Of a stretch of 64,000 nt of DNA, positions 17,825 through 26,972 are shown piece by piece. Each line of letters starts with the position of its first letter. The stretch's first letter is position 1. The position numbers and the translations under genes are program-made. The notes under the pieces were generated by a model. The model saw nothing but the letters and a program-made list of their open reading frames with translations, was not told where the DNA came from and did no database searches. The stretch spans positions 1,685,501 to 1,749,500 of the forward strand of contig NZ_CP013118.1 of assembly GCF_001443605.1 (NCBI RefSeq), in the 5' to 3' direction. The stretch comes from Salinivirga cyanobacteriivorans. Its GTDB lineage: Bacteria > Bacteroidota > Bacteroidia > Bacteroidales > Salinivirgaceae.

Positions 17825-17859
17825 CCGCCTAATTAAATAAGCTTTATATTAAACAAACT

Positions 17860-20800
17860 ATGAAACATTTGCGAAAATTATTATTTAGCCCGGCAACCAT
17901 GGTCGTTCTCCTGATCATGGCTGCTTTTTTTATGGGACTTGCCACATTCATTGAGAATGACTTTGGACCCAAAGCTGCCAAAAATGCAATATATAATGCC
18001 TGGTGGTTTGAAGTGTTGCTTTTTTTACTTGCAGTCAATTTCTTTGGATCAATTTTCGACCGAAAACTCTATAAAAAAAGAAAATGGCCCGTATTGCTAT
18101 TCCATATTGCATTTGTGATCATATTAATAGGTGCTGCAATAACACGGTATTTTGGTTATGAAGGCACTATGCACATTCGCGAAGGCAACGCTTCATCCAG
18201 CATACTGCTGCATGAAAAGGCCCTAAAAGTGAAACCTACAGAAGCTCATAATTTTCAGCATTTTTTTGATTATGATATTGAAAATCCCTCTTCATTTGAG
18301 GAAGCAATAGAACTCGATGGAGAGACATACGATATTACACTATCAAAAAACTACAATGCCGCCATTGAAAAAGCAGAACCCTCAGAGGAAGGCAAACCAA
18401 CAATTGGCTTTGTACTGGCGGGCCGATCTTATCGTGGATTTTCATACATTACCCAGGGAGAAAAAAGGCAATACGGGATGCTTACTGTAGCCTTTTCCGA
18501 TACTGATACTGCGGCAGACATTAGGTTCAGTTATAAAAACGACACGTTTTTTATTGAATCAAGAACACCAATAGCCCAGGGCAGAATGGGAGACCAGCAA
18601 CAACGAAAACTAACCGCCGGAAAAACTGCACTTGAAACAAAAAAGCTTTACCAAACAGCCAATGTGAATCTTGTAGCACAAGAGTTGTATGAATCGGCAA
18701 ACATAATTGCTGCACCGGTAAGGGCACAGAACCACAAAGCCAGCCGCCCTGCCCTTATATTTAATGTATCGCACAACAATAAGGATAAAAAGGTTGTAGT
18801 ATGGCAAAGCAGAGAGTTTACCAATAACATCTCTACAGTAAAATTCGGCGAAACATCGCTCGATTTTGCATACGGTTATAAAGTAATTGAATTACCATTT
18901 GAGATCTACCTGAACGACTTTGAAATAGAGCGTTATCCCGGCTCACACAGCCCATCCTCTTTTTCAAGTCACGTTACCATTTACCAGGAGGGCAAAGATC
19001 CTAAACCGTATCACATTTATATGAACAACATTTTAAAAATGGAAGGATACCGCTTTTACCAATCATCATATGACAAAGATGAAAAAGGAACGATTTTATC
19101 TGTAAACCACGATACAACCGGAACAACAGTGACCTACATCGGCTATTTTCTACTTACGCTCGGCCTGTTATGGTCACTAGTCAGCAAACATACATTTTTG
19201 CGCAACACCAAAATTAAAACTCTGAGTGTGTTGGCATTTTTCATGTTTTTGTTAACACCTTTTAGCGACTTAAAGGCACAACATAAAACGCACCATGTAT
19301 CCGAAAACATTGTATCGAAAAAGCATGCGTTAAAATTTGGAAAACTATTGATACAAGATGACCAGGGCAGAACCAAGCCGGTCAACACACTGGCTTCTGA
19401 TATAATGCGCAAAATATCCAGGAAATCAAAAATAGCAGGCATGAATCCTGCTCAGTTTTTCCTTGAGATGCATGTTAACCCTGAGAACCTTGTACACATT
19501 CCTTTTATAAAAGTTGGAAACGACAGGGTGCAACAAATCATAGGCATAAACTCAAACTATGCCTCCTACACAGATATTGTAGCGCCGGGCAAAGGATATA
19601 AACTAAGCGGCATGGTCGAAAAAGTTTATGCAAAAGCACCCGCAGAGCGCAATAAGGCCGACAAGGAACTTATTAAAGTCGATGAGCGTGTAAATATTTG
19701 TTATGGTATGTTTACCAGTAGATTTCTTAGACTATTCCCAGCAAAGGACTCTGCTATTGACAAATGGCAAACGCCAGATAATGCCTGGAAATACGCTCAA
19801 AACCCGGAAGACTCAGCCTTCCTAAAAGATGTAACTGGCGTATATTTTCAGGAACTTTCAAAAGCAAAAAAATCCGGAGATTATACACAGGCTACCGAAA
19901 TATTAAATGGGATAAAAAAATACCAGCGCAGTCATGCTCAATATGAGCTCCCATCAGAGAGCAAAATAAACATGGAGCTGACCTATTATCGTTGGAATAT
20001 TTTCAAAAAATTATTCCCTTTCTATGCCACTGTTGGACTAATATACCTATTCATACTTGTCGGAAGCATTATTTCAGGCAAGCGATTTTCTCCATGGCTC
20101 AACCGGTCATTTATGATTCTGGTTCTAATTGGATTTCTTGCACATACAGCAGGACTTGCAATAAGGTGGTACATTTCAGGGCACGCACCGATGAGTAACG
20201 GGTACGAATCCATGATTTTTGTATCCTGGGTTACCATTTTAGCAGGATTTCTGTTTAACAGGTACTCGCCATTCTCGCTGGCGGCCACTGCAATCCTGGG
20301 CGGGTTTACGTTAATGGTGGCCAACCTTAGTTTTATGGACCCACAAATAACAAATCTGGTTCCGGTACTTAAATCATATTGGCTCACACTACATGTTTCT
20401 GTTATTACAGGCAGCTACGGATTCCTCGGGCTTGGTGCTATCCTCGGCATTATAAACCTTATTCTTTTTATGCTTCAAAGTAAAAAGAATAAAACTCGTA
20501 TTAATGAAACCATAGAAAGCCTTACGGTAATTAACCATAAAACATTAATTCTGGGTGTTATCTTTTTAACCATAGGAACTTTCCTTGGTGCTGTTTGGGC
20601 TAATGAATCGTGGGGCCGCTATTGGGGTTGGGACCCTAAAGAAACGTGGTCACTTATAACGATCATAGTTTATACAGTTGTAACGCACGCCAGACTTGTT
20701 AAAAATATGAATGGCATATTCGTTTTTAATGTGTTATCTGTTTATGCATTTTTCTCGGTATTAATGACATACTTTGGCGTGAACTACTACCTGTCAGGCC

Positions 20801-20922
20801 TTCACAGTTATGCCGGAGGAGATCCTGTACCAATACCAACATTTGTTTATGTAAGTATAGGGCTGCTTATCACCCTCTCATTGCTGTCATGGGTTAACCA
20901 TAAAAATATGCGATCCGTCTAG
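17860..20922 (+). CDS. ccsBA: Fused ResB-CcsA cytochrome c maturation protein (System II)
   Basis: A 1020-residue inner-membrane haem exporter and haem-cytochrome c lyase. The N-terminal third is ResB/CcsB-like, with membrane segments near residues 10-35, 45-65 and 75-95 and a large periplasmic domain, then another helix near 430. The C-terminal part is CcsA-like with about eight helices. It contains the tryptophan-rich haem-handling motif WGRYWGWDPKETW near residue 925 and the HAPMSNGYES histidine region near residue 775. The protein is intact, in contrast to its neighbours. It would mature the c-type cytochromes encoded on the other side of the regulator. Confidence 0.95.
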   Translation: MKHLRKLLFSPATMVVLLIMAAFFMGLATFIENDFGPKAAKNAIYNAWWFEVLLFLLAVNFFGSIFDRKLYKKRKWPVLLFHIAFVIILIGAAITRYFGYEGTMHIREGNASSSILLHEKALKVKPTEAHNFQHFFDYDIENPSSFEEAIELDGETYDITLSKNYNAAIEKAEPSEEGKPTIGFVLAGRSYRGFSYITQGEKRQYGMLTVAFSDTDTAADIRFSYKNDTFFIESRTPIAQGRMGDQQQRKLTAGKTALETKKLYQTANVNLVAQELYESANIIAAPVRAQNHKASRPALIFNVSHNNKDKKVVVWQSREFTNNISTVKFGETSLDFAYGYKVIELPFEIYLNDFEIERYPGSHSPSSFSSHVTIYQEGKDPKPYHIYMNNILKMEGYRFYQSSYDKDEKGTILSVNHDTTGTTVTYIGYFLLTLGLLWSLVSKHTFLRNTKIKTLSVLAFFMFLLTPFSDLKAQHKTHHVSENIVSKKHALKFGKLLIQDDQGRTKPVNTLASDIMRKISRKSKIAGMNPAQFFLEMHVNPENLVHIPFIKVGNDRVQQIIGINSNYASYTDIVAPGKGYKLSGMVEKVYAKAPAERNKADKELIKVDERVNICYGMFTSRFLRLFPAKDSAIDKWQTPDNAWKYAQNPEDSAFLKDVTGVYFQELSKAKKSGDYTQATEILNGIKKYQRSHAQYELPSESKINMELTYYRWNIFKKLFPFYATVGLIYLFILVGSIISGKRFSPWLNRSFMILVLIGFLAHTAGLAIRWYISGHAPMSNGYESMIFVSWVTILAGFLFNRYSPFSLAATAILGGFTLMVANLSFMDPQITNLVPVLKSYWLTLHVSVITGSYGFLGLGAILGIINLILFMLQSKKNKTRINETIESLTVINHKTLILGVIFLTIGTFLGAVWANESWGRYWGWDPKETWSLITIIVYTVVTHARLVKNMNGIFVFNVLSVYAFFSVLMTYFGVNYYLSGLHSYAGGDPVPIPTFVYVSIGLLITLSLLSWVNHKNMRSV

Positions 20923-20942
20923 GCGAAATACCAAAATAGACT

Positions 20943-20978
20943 CAACAGCTGCATGGAGAATGCTCTATGCATCTGTTG
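20943..20978 (+). terminator. Intrinsic terminator after ccsBA
   Basis: CAACAGCTGCAT and ATGCATCTGTTG pair at 11 of 12 positions, with an inner GAG/CTC extension, followed by TTTT. It closes the regulator-ccsBA transcript. Confidence 0.8.
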
Positions 20979-21078
20979 TTTTAATTACTATTGTTAAATT
21001 GAGGTTAAAATAATACAATTAAAAACAATTCGGATAAAAAGATGTCTAAGTGCGTGAAACTAGAAAAAACACGACATT

Positions 21079-23160
21079 ATGAGTTTTATCAAGCAATCAA
21101 AAACAGTTTTTCATTGGACTTTTCTGGCTATTTTAGCTACAAGTTTAATATTTACTTCATGTGAAGAAGAGGAAGAAGACAATGGTGATGAGAGCCAGGA
21201 GGTGGAAGCAGTAGCCGGTAGTGACATCAGTGTCTCAATTGACGAAGAAGTCACTTTGGACGCATCAGGTTCTAGTGCCGGTAATTCAATTACTTACTTA
21301 TGGACAATTGAATCACAACCTTCACAAAGCTCAGCTACCATTACCGATCCAACATCAATTTCAGCCAGTTTTACACCCGACGTGGCAGGTGTTTACGAAA
21401 TTCAACTGCTTGTCTCCGACGGCGCTGAAGAAGACACAGATATGATAACTGTAACTGCCCTGGAAGGTGGTTCAGGAGAAACTATTGAAGTTAATGGAAC
21501 AATTAGTGAAGACGTTACATGGTCGGACCATGTGTCTGATGATGCTACTCCTGACTACCACATAACCGGTGAAGTCAATCTTGAAGCTGTGCTTACCATT
21601 AACGCCGGCGTTTTAGTGCATATCGACGAGAGTGTAAAAATGCATGTAAACCAGGAAGGTGTATTAAAAGTTGAGGGTGAAGATGGCAACCGTGTCACAG
21701 TTACCAGCTCCAATGAATCCGGTAATCAATACTGGGGAGGCATCGTAATAAGATCATCAGATAATCGCAACACCATCTCTTATGCAGACATTAAATATGG
21801 CGGTGGAGCCGTAATAGGTGATTTTGCTGATTTTGTTGATCTGGGTGCCAACATAGGTATTCACAGCGGAGGTTATTTAAACATGGACAACTCAACCATT
21901 AGTAACAGTAATGAATATGGTATGTACATCCGGTATGGTGATCTTGGCACGTTCAACAATAATGCATTTGAAAACAACACGGCAAATGGCATTGGCCTGA
22001 ACATTAAGCAGGCCGGACAAATTGATGCACAAACCACTTTTGCAAGCAACAACGCAGACGTGGAAATATTTGGTTCCACGCTAAGTCAAAATGATGTAAT
22101 CACCCTCGCGAACCTGGCAGGTGACGCTCGATACCTGCTATCCGGAAATATTTCTATTGAAGGAGAATTAAATATTGATCCGGGTGCTTTATTTGATGTA
22201 GCTACGGATAAAAAGATTCAAATTGAGAGTGATGGTGCATTAATTGCAAATGCTGTAGAAGGCGACATGATCAAATTTACGGCAGAGAAAGCCGGATCAG
22301 GTTTTTATTGGAAAGGAATTGCAATTAAATCATCCGATGCCCGCAACACACTTTCAAATGTTGAAATTAGTGCCGCTGGTAATTCCCAATGGGGAGACTT
22401 TGCCGATTTTGTAGACCTCAAATCCAGTATTGCCATTATGAGTGGTGGTAAACTCACCTTAACTGGAAGCACCGTAAAAGATGGTGATGGATATGGCATG
22501 TATATTCGCTATGGTATACTGGAAAACTTTGCCAACAACACCTTCAGTGGTCATGCCATGACTGCTATTGGTCTGGAAGCAGATCAGGCATATGCTATTG
22601 ATAGAAACACCACATTTACTAGCAATGGTTATGATGGTGTGGAAGTTTTTGGCAGCACACTTTCGCAAGAATCAACTTGGGTAAACCTATCAGGAGATGC
22701 ATCATACAACCTAACCGGAAACCTTAACATGAGCGCTGGATTATCACTTGATGGGGGAGTCTATATTGAAGTTGATGAAGACAAATTTATCAATGTAAAT
22801 AATGGTGCTTACTTAACATCAGAAGGTACATCAACCGACCAGGTAACCATCACTACTTCCAACCTTGCTGGTCAATTGCGTTGGGGAGGCATCCTGATAA
22901 AAACTGCAGATGCCCGTAATTCACTTGACTACACAACTGTAAGCTGGGCTGGAGGTGCACAAATGGACCTGGATGACTTTGCAGACGAATACGCCAACAT
23001 TGGCGGCCTCAATAACGGAAATGTAACCATTACAAACTCAACTATTGAAGAAAGCGCAGGTTATGGTGTTTATTTCCAGGGTACCATTAATGATATAGAA
23101 AGCACAGCAGCAAACAACACATTCAACAATAACCCAGAAGGTAATTTCTATACGCCATAA
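21079..23160 (+). CDS. PKD plus right-handed beta-helix lipoprotein with three tandem repeats
   Basis: A 693-residue lipoprotein with lipobox FTSC near residue 29 and an acidic linker (EEEEEDNGDES). A PKD/Ig-like domain follows (about residues 45-130, with LDASGSSAG). The rest is three homologous repeats of about 190 residues. Each runs from a LTGN/ITGE strand through a WGGI or WKGI motif and IKSSDARNTL to DFADFVDL and YGMYIRYG, the pattern of a parallel beta-helix. It is probably displayed on the cell surface; ligand or enzymatic activity is unknown, and no catalytic residues of polysaccharide lyases are evident. It forms a single-gene unit between two terminators. Confidence 0.85.
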   Translation: MSFIKQSKTVFHWTFLAILATSLIFTSCEEEEEDNGDESQEVEAVAGSDISVSIDEEVTLDASGSSAGNSITYLWTIESQPSQSSATITDPTSISASFTPDVAGVYEIQLLVSDGAEEDTDMITVTALEGGSGETIEVNGTISEDVTWSDHVSDDATPDYHITGEVNLEAVLTINAGVLVHIDESVKMHVNQEGVLKVEGEDGNRVTVTSSNESGNQYWGGIVIRSSDNRNTISYADIKYGGGAVIGDFADFVDLGANIGIHSGGYLNMDNSTISNSNEYGMYIRYGDLGTFNNNAFENNTANGIGLNIKQAGQIDAQTTFASNNADVEIFGSTLSQNDVITLANLAGDARYLLSGNISIEGELNIDPGALFDVATDKKIQIESDGALIANAVEGDMIKFTAEKAGSGFYWKGIAIKSSDARNTLSNVEISAAGNSQWGDFADFVDLKSSIAIMSGGKLTLTGSTVKDGDGYGMYIRYGILENFANNTFSGHAMTAIGLEADQAYAIDRNTTFTSNGYDGVEVFGSTLSQESTWVNLSGDASYNLTGNLNMSAGLSLDGGVYIEVDEDKFINVNNGAYLTSEGTSTDQVTITTSNLAGQLRWGGILIKTADARNSLDYTTVSWAGGAQMDLDDFADEYANIGGLNNGNVTITNSTIEESAGYGVYFQGTINDIESTAANNTFNNNPEGNFYTP

Positions 23161-23182
23161 TAATTAGAAAAACCTATATTGT

Positions 23183-23210
23183 AAAGCCATTCCGGGGACG
23201 GGGTGGCTTT
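23183..23210 (+). terminator. Intrinsic terminator after beta-helix lipoprotein
   Basis: AAAGCCATTCC and GGGGTGGCTTT form an eleven-pair stem with two G-U wobbles around a six-base loop, followed by TTT. It lies 22 bp after the stop and just before a convergent gene. Confidence 0.85.
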
Positions 23211-23217
23211 TTTCACT

Positions 23218-23736
23218 TTAGGTAATAAAATAAAAAAGTGCTGTGGTAACTAAAAAGAAACTGGCTATAGCAGCAGAAACCCAGAGCAGCTTCCTACGCC
23301 ATTGAAAATCATCCCGGCTTAGTATCCTTCGAATGGAGTTTTGAATACGCAGCCTGGCAAAGTTATTTTTGGTTATGATATCATCTACCACCAGCTCAGC
23401 CTGGTAAAGCTCCATCTCTTCTGTTTCGAGCTCCCCGGGATTATATAACAGAATAACATGCGTATTGAGCAGGTACTGCTTTATAGCCTCAATGGTTTCA
23501 AATACACTATTTGTATCTCTGGCATGTGCACTAACCGAAATAATAATAATATTCCGCTGTATTTTTTTCACTGCCTGACTTTTTAGTTGGTCAAGAAGGT
23601 CATCGGCAGAATTGAAACTGAAAATTTTATGGTTTTCTACGCCGCGCGCTAAAACCTGCTTGAGCACACGTAGAAAATCTCTGTCGTCTTCGACAATATA
23701 AACGGAGGTGCGTAGTATTTTGTGTAAAAAGGCCAT
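23218..23736 (-). CDS. Membrane-tethered degenerate response-regulator receiver
   Basis: A 172-residue protein with a CheY-like domain (about 11-138) and a C-terminal transmembrane helix (about 149-171). The acidic pocket is present (VEDDRD, residues 15-20), and Lys123 in ITKNN fits the conserved lysine. The strand that should end in the phosphorylated aspartate reads IIIISVSAHA, so Ser replaces Asp. Phosphorylation by the normal route is therefore unlikely. There is no output domain; the membrane tail is unusual for receivers. It lies 12 bp downstream of the secreted hypothetical gene and may function with it. Role unknown. Confidence 0.7.
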   Translation of the reverse strand: MAFLHKILRTSVYIVEDDRDFLRVLKQVLARGVENHKIFSFNSADDLLDQLKSQAVKKIQRNIIIISVSAHARDTNSVFETIEAIKQYLLNTHVILLYNPGELETEEMELYQAELVVDDIITKNNFARLRIQNSIRRILSRDDFQWRRKLLWVSAAIASFFLVTTALFYFIT

Positions 23737-23748
23737 AACAATTAATTA

Positions 23749-24618
23749 TCAGAAGGTATAAGATATGTCTTTTTTCCGTTTATTCAATTGCTTTTTACTA
23801 TTTTTTACATCTAAATTTTCTCTTAGAATCCACTTCCCATCTTCAAACTCCAGCCCGTCAAAAGTGAGATCAGACCCATAAGCTACTTTTTGTCCTTTGA
23901 GCGATGGTTTAATTGGTGTCATATGCTCAAAAACGACCATATCAATATCATCGTCGTAAAACAACCTCATGGTAGCCATGTAAGAAAACTCAAACACGAC
24001 TCTTTTTTTTCTGTCTTTTTTAAACTTAAATACACTTTTCCCAAATCTGGGCACACCGCTTGAACTGAAACTAAGCACATCTATAACCTTCCTGTTAACA
24101 AACAAATCACCACCATCCCAGCCAAGCAGCAAATAATGGTTACGCCTTTTAACTTTCGCCGGCACAATTTCATAGTATAAGGCACCATACCACTGATCAG
24201 CCATCAGTACTTGTTGTTCAGGGTCTGAAATACTATCAGAAGCATCATGCAGTTCGGTGAGTCGAATTTCATCTTTATCTTCATTATAAAACTGTACATA
24301 GCAATAGTAATTATAGGTACCATCCGGCTTAATGATATTCCAGTTTATTAATCGGAACTTCTCATCGGGTGATAATATTTTGCCGATCGTTTTTATGGTA
24401 TCGAACCCATGCTCAAATGAATCTTTTTCTTTCAGGATACGACCAAATATTTCTCGTATAGAATCATTTAGTGCCAGCTTTTTATCAATATTCTGAATCG
24501 TACGCAAACGTTTAAAATAATCAAAAAGCGTATCATCCACACTTGCACTGGTCGCTCTTTGTGTTATACCCTCAAGTGACAGAAGCACCATTAAAATCAA
24601 CAACAATCTTTTCAACAT
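23749..24618 (-). CDS. Exported protein of unknown function
   Basis: I do not recognise a named family. The ATG at 24618 gives a 289-residue protein with a clear signal peptide (MLKRLLLILMVLLSLEG); the longer frame adds 13 unlikely residues. The mature part is mixed alpha/beta, with charged clusters and aromatic strands such as YNYYCYVQFYNED and YLLLGWDGGDLF, and ends in a basic Lys-rich tail. A periplasmic or outer-membrane-associated role is likely. It is 12 bp upstream of the degenerate receiver and 59 bp downstream of the aminotransferase gene on the same strand. Confidence 0.75.
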   Translation of the reverse strand: MLKRLLLILMVLLSLEGITQRATSASVDDTLFDYFKRLRTIQNIDKKLALNDSIREIFGRILKEKDSFEHGFDTIKTIGKILSPDEKFRLINWNIIKPDGTYNYYCYVQFYNEDKDEIRLTELHDASDSISDPEQQVLMADQWYGALYYEIVPAKVKRRNHYLLLGWDGGDLFVNRKVIDVLSFSSSGVPRFGKSVFKFKKDRKKRVVFEFSYMATMRLFYDDDIDMVVFEHMTPIKPSLKGQKVAYGSDLTFDGLEFEDGKWILRENLDVKNSKKQLNKRKKDISYTF

Positions 24619-24677
24619 GTTATGTGCTATATTTTTTTTAATAACGTTTTTATTCAATCTCTAGTATTTAATTCTAC

Positions 24678-25874
24678 CTATACATGCTTGTTCACAAAAG
24701 CATCAATTAACCCGAGAAGCTTTTCGGCAATTTCAGTGGCCTGCTCATTGGAAATAATGAGTGGTGGTGCAATACGAAAAGCCTCCGAATTAAAAAGAAA
24801 CGGATCGAAAATTATGCCGTTTTCAGCTGCGTATTTCATAAAATCAGGGATAAAAACATCGTCTAAATCCACAGCAAGAAAAAGCCCCTTCCCTCTTACA
24901 TTTTTAATGCGGGGGTGTTTCATTTTTTGTCTGAAAATATCTCCCACTTCATTGGCACGTTGCGTAAGCTCATCGCGTAAAATAATTTCGAGCGAAGCTA
25001 AAGCAGCAGCACAAGAAACAGGATGCCCGCCAAAGGTTGTAATATGACCGAGCGCCGGGTTATAAGTGAGTTGATTCATCAACTGTTTATCGGCCACAAA
25101 AGCGCCAATGGGCATACCTCCGCCCATACTTTTCGCAATGGTCATAATATCGGGAACAACATCATAATGCTCATGAGCAAAGAGCTTACCAGTTCTTCCG
25201 AACCCGGTTTGAATTTCATCAAAGATGAGCAATGCGCCAACTTCATCGCAACGCGCCCTTAGTTGCTGCATGTATGACGTATCTGGCACTATAATTCCGG
25301 CTTCTGCCTGAACAGGCTCCACAACCACACATGCCGTAGTTTTATCTATTTTTGAGAGCTCTTCAGGCACATTAAAATTCAAATGTGTAATGCCCGGCAA
25401 AAGCGGGCGAAAAGCATTTTTTAATACCTCATCTCCAAGTATACTCAGTGCTCCCTGGGTACCGCCATGGTATGCATTGCGAAAAGCCACAACACCTGAG
25501 CGGCCTGTAGCACGTTTTGCCAGTTTCATGGCGCCTTCGATTGCCTCACTACCTGAATTTACATAATAAACGGTATTCAACTGAGCAGCTAACTCCGAAG
25601 TAAGTAATTCGGCATAACGCACTTGCGGACTTTGGATCATCTCGCCATAAACCATCAAATGCATATGTTTGGCTGCCTGGTTTTGAACGGCTTTTACAAC
25701 TTCGGGATGAGCATGCCCCACATTACTTACAGATACGCCGGATACCAGATCGACATATTTCTTACCATCGCTTGCATATAAATAAATACCCTCAGCACTT
25801 TCAATCTCAAGGGCAAGCGGATCCGTACTTGTCTGTGCTACGTGCTCAAAAAAAAGCTGGCGGTGACTCAGCAT
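24678..25874 (-). CDS. Class III PLP-dependent aminotransferase
   Basis: A 398-residue fold-type I, class III aminotransferase (acetylornithine/ornithine/4-aminobutyrate group). Visible markers are the NSGSEAIEGAMKLA phosphate-binding segment near residue 106, IFDEIQTGFGRTG with Asp219, and Lys248 in TIAKSMGGG as the Schiff-base lysine. AGGAG stands 4 bases before the ATG at 25874 and fixes the start. No arginine-biosynthesis genes are nearby, so I do not call it argD; ornithine, acetylornithine or another omega-amino donor is possible. Nothing appears truncated. Confidence 0.9.
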   Translation of the reverse strand: MLSHRQLFFEHVAQTSTDPLALEIESAEGIYLYASDGKKYVDLVSGVSVSNVGHAHPEVVKAVQNQAAKHMHLMVYGEMIQSPQVRYAELLTSELAAQLNTVYYVNSGSEAIEGAMKLAKRATGRSGVVAFRNAYHGGTQGALSILGDEVLKNAFRPLLPGITHLNFNVPEELSKIDKTTACVVVEPVQAEAGIIVPDTSYMQQLRARCDEVGALLIFDEIQTGFGRTGKLFAHEHYDVVPDIMTIAKSMGGGMPIGAFVADKQLMNQLTYNPALGHITTFGGHPVSCAAALASLEIILRDELTQRANEVGDIFRQKMKHPRIKNVRGKGLFLAVDLDDVFIPDFMKYAAENGIIFDPFLFNSEAFRIAPPLIISNEQATEIAEKLLGLIDAFVNKHV

Positions 25875-26024
25875 CTTCTCCTAATTTTATGTTAAATTTT
25901 TTATTTCATCAAAGAAACAGTACGCGTAGTATTTAGTTGTTTGAGAAAAAGTTTTTAGAAAGCATAATTTCTCCATATACAACGCCTCTCTGGTTACCCA
26001 ATTCTATTTCTGTGGAAAATCGTC

Positions 26025-26738
26025 TTATTTCGAGATGAGATTTAAATCATCCATCAGACCATCGCGATAGGACTTACCAATTGGAATTACTTTAGTTCCG
26101 GTTTTTTCGCGCATTACCACGGTATTGTCTTCAATCAAATCAACCCGGTTTACATTGATGATATAGGAACGATGAACCCTTTTAAATTTGTTTTCAGGCA
26201 ACTTATTTGCTATGGCTTTCATTGTAAAGTGTATAGTGTACCGATGCTCATAAGTAGCCACAATTACATAATTCTCTAAAGCTTCAATGTATATAATATC
26301 ATTGTAATTTAAGCGAACAAGTGTAGAATTTTTCTTTTTAATAAAAATTTCATCGTTGGTTTCGCCCGAAATTTGTGCAGCATTATTGAATCGCTTTTGT
26401 GCTTTATTTACAGATTTTATGAAGCGGGGTAAGCTGACTGGTTTGAGCAAGTAATCTGTTACATCGTATTCGAAAGCTTCAATTGCATATTTTTCTTTAC
26501 CTGAAATAATAATTATCTGAGGAGGATTATCAAGCGTATTCAAGAAATCCAAACCAGACATCTCCGGCATTTCAATATCGAGAAAAATTAAATCTATGGT
26601 ATCGGGTCCGTTAAAGGCCTGTATGGCATCCATAGCATTATCGTAAGATGCGATTAAATCTAATGATTCCGATTTTTTTACAAATTCTTCAATTACTTTT
26701 CGTGATAACTGATCATCGTCAATGATTATGCAATTCAT
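26025..26738 (-). CDS. LytTR-type response regulator
   Basis: A two-domain transcription regulator. The receiver (about 1-120) has the acidic pair DDD near residue 6, phospho-acceptor Asp in FLDIEMPEMSG and Lys in LLKPVS. The LytTR DNA-binding domain (about 135-235) has FIKKKNSTLVRL and the HRSYIINV motif. I used the ATG at 26738 because the first receiver strand begins at once; an ATG at 26747 is also possible. No histidine kinase gene is adjacent, so it is an orphan in this window. It faces away from the divergent subtilisin gene over 234 bp. Confidence 0.92.
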   Translation of the reverse strand: MNCIIIDDDQLSRKVIEEFVKKSESLDLIASYDNAMDAIQAFNGPDTIDLIFLDIEMPEMSGLDFLNTLDNPPQIIIISGKEKYAIEAFEYDVTDYLLKPVSLPRFIKSVNKAQKRFNNAAQISGETNDEIFIKKKNSTLVRLNYNDIIYIEALENYVIVATYEHRYTIHFTMKAIANKLPENKFKRVHRSYIINVNRVDLIEDNTVVMREKTGTKVIPIGKSYRDGLMDDLNLISK

Positions 26739-26972
26739 AGCTTCCATGTTTTTGCGTGTCAATAATTGTTGATTGGCATTTCCAAAATAACCCTGACCAT
26801 TTCAACAACCTTAAATCAAAAATATAATTAATTTCGTGGTTATTTGTTCTTTATTAACCATATAAAATTCAAATATAGTCAATAATTTAGCTAAAAATAT
26901 GAATAATTTTCAATTTTTTAATCTTTAACACCTTGTTTTCCGTTATTGAAGTAATAAGACAAAGCCGATAAA

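Noticed and set aside
24678..25874. Naming the class III aminotransferase argD
   Set aside because: No arginine genes are adjacent and the substrate cannot be told from the visible motifs.
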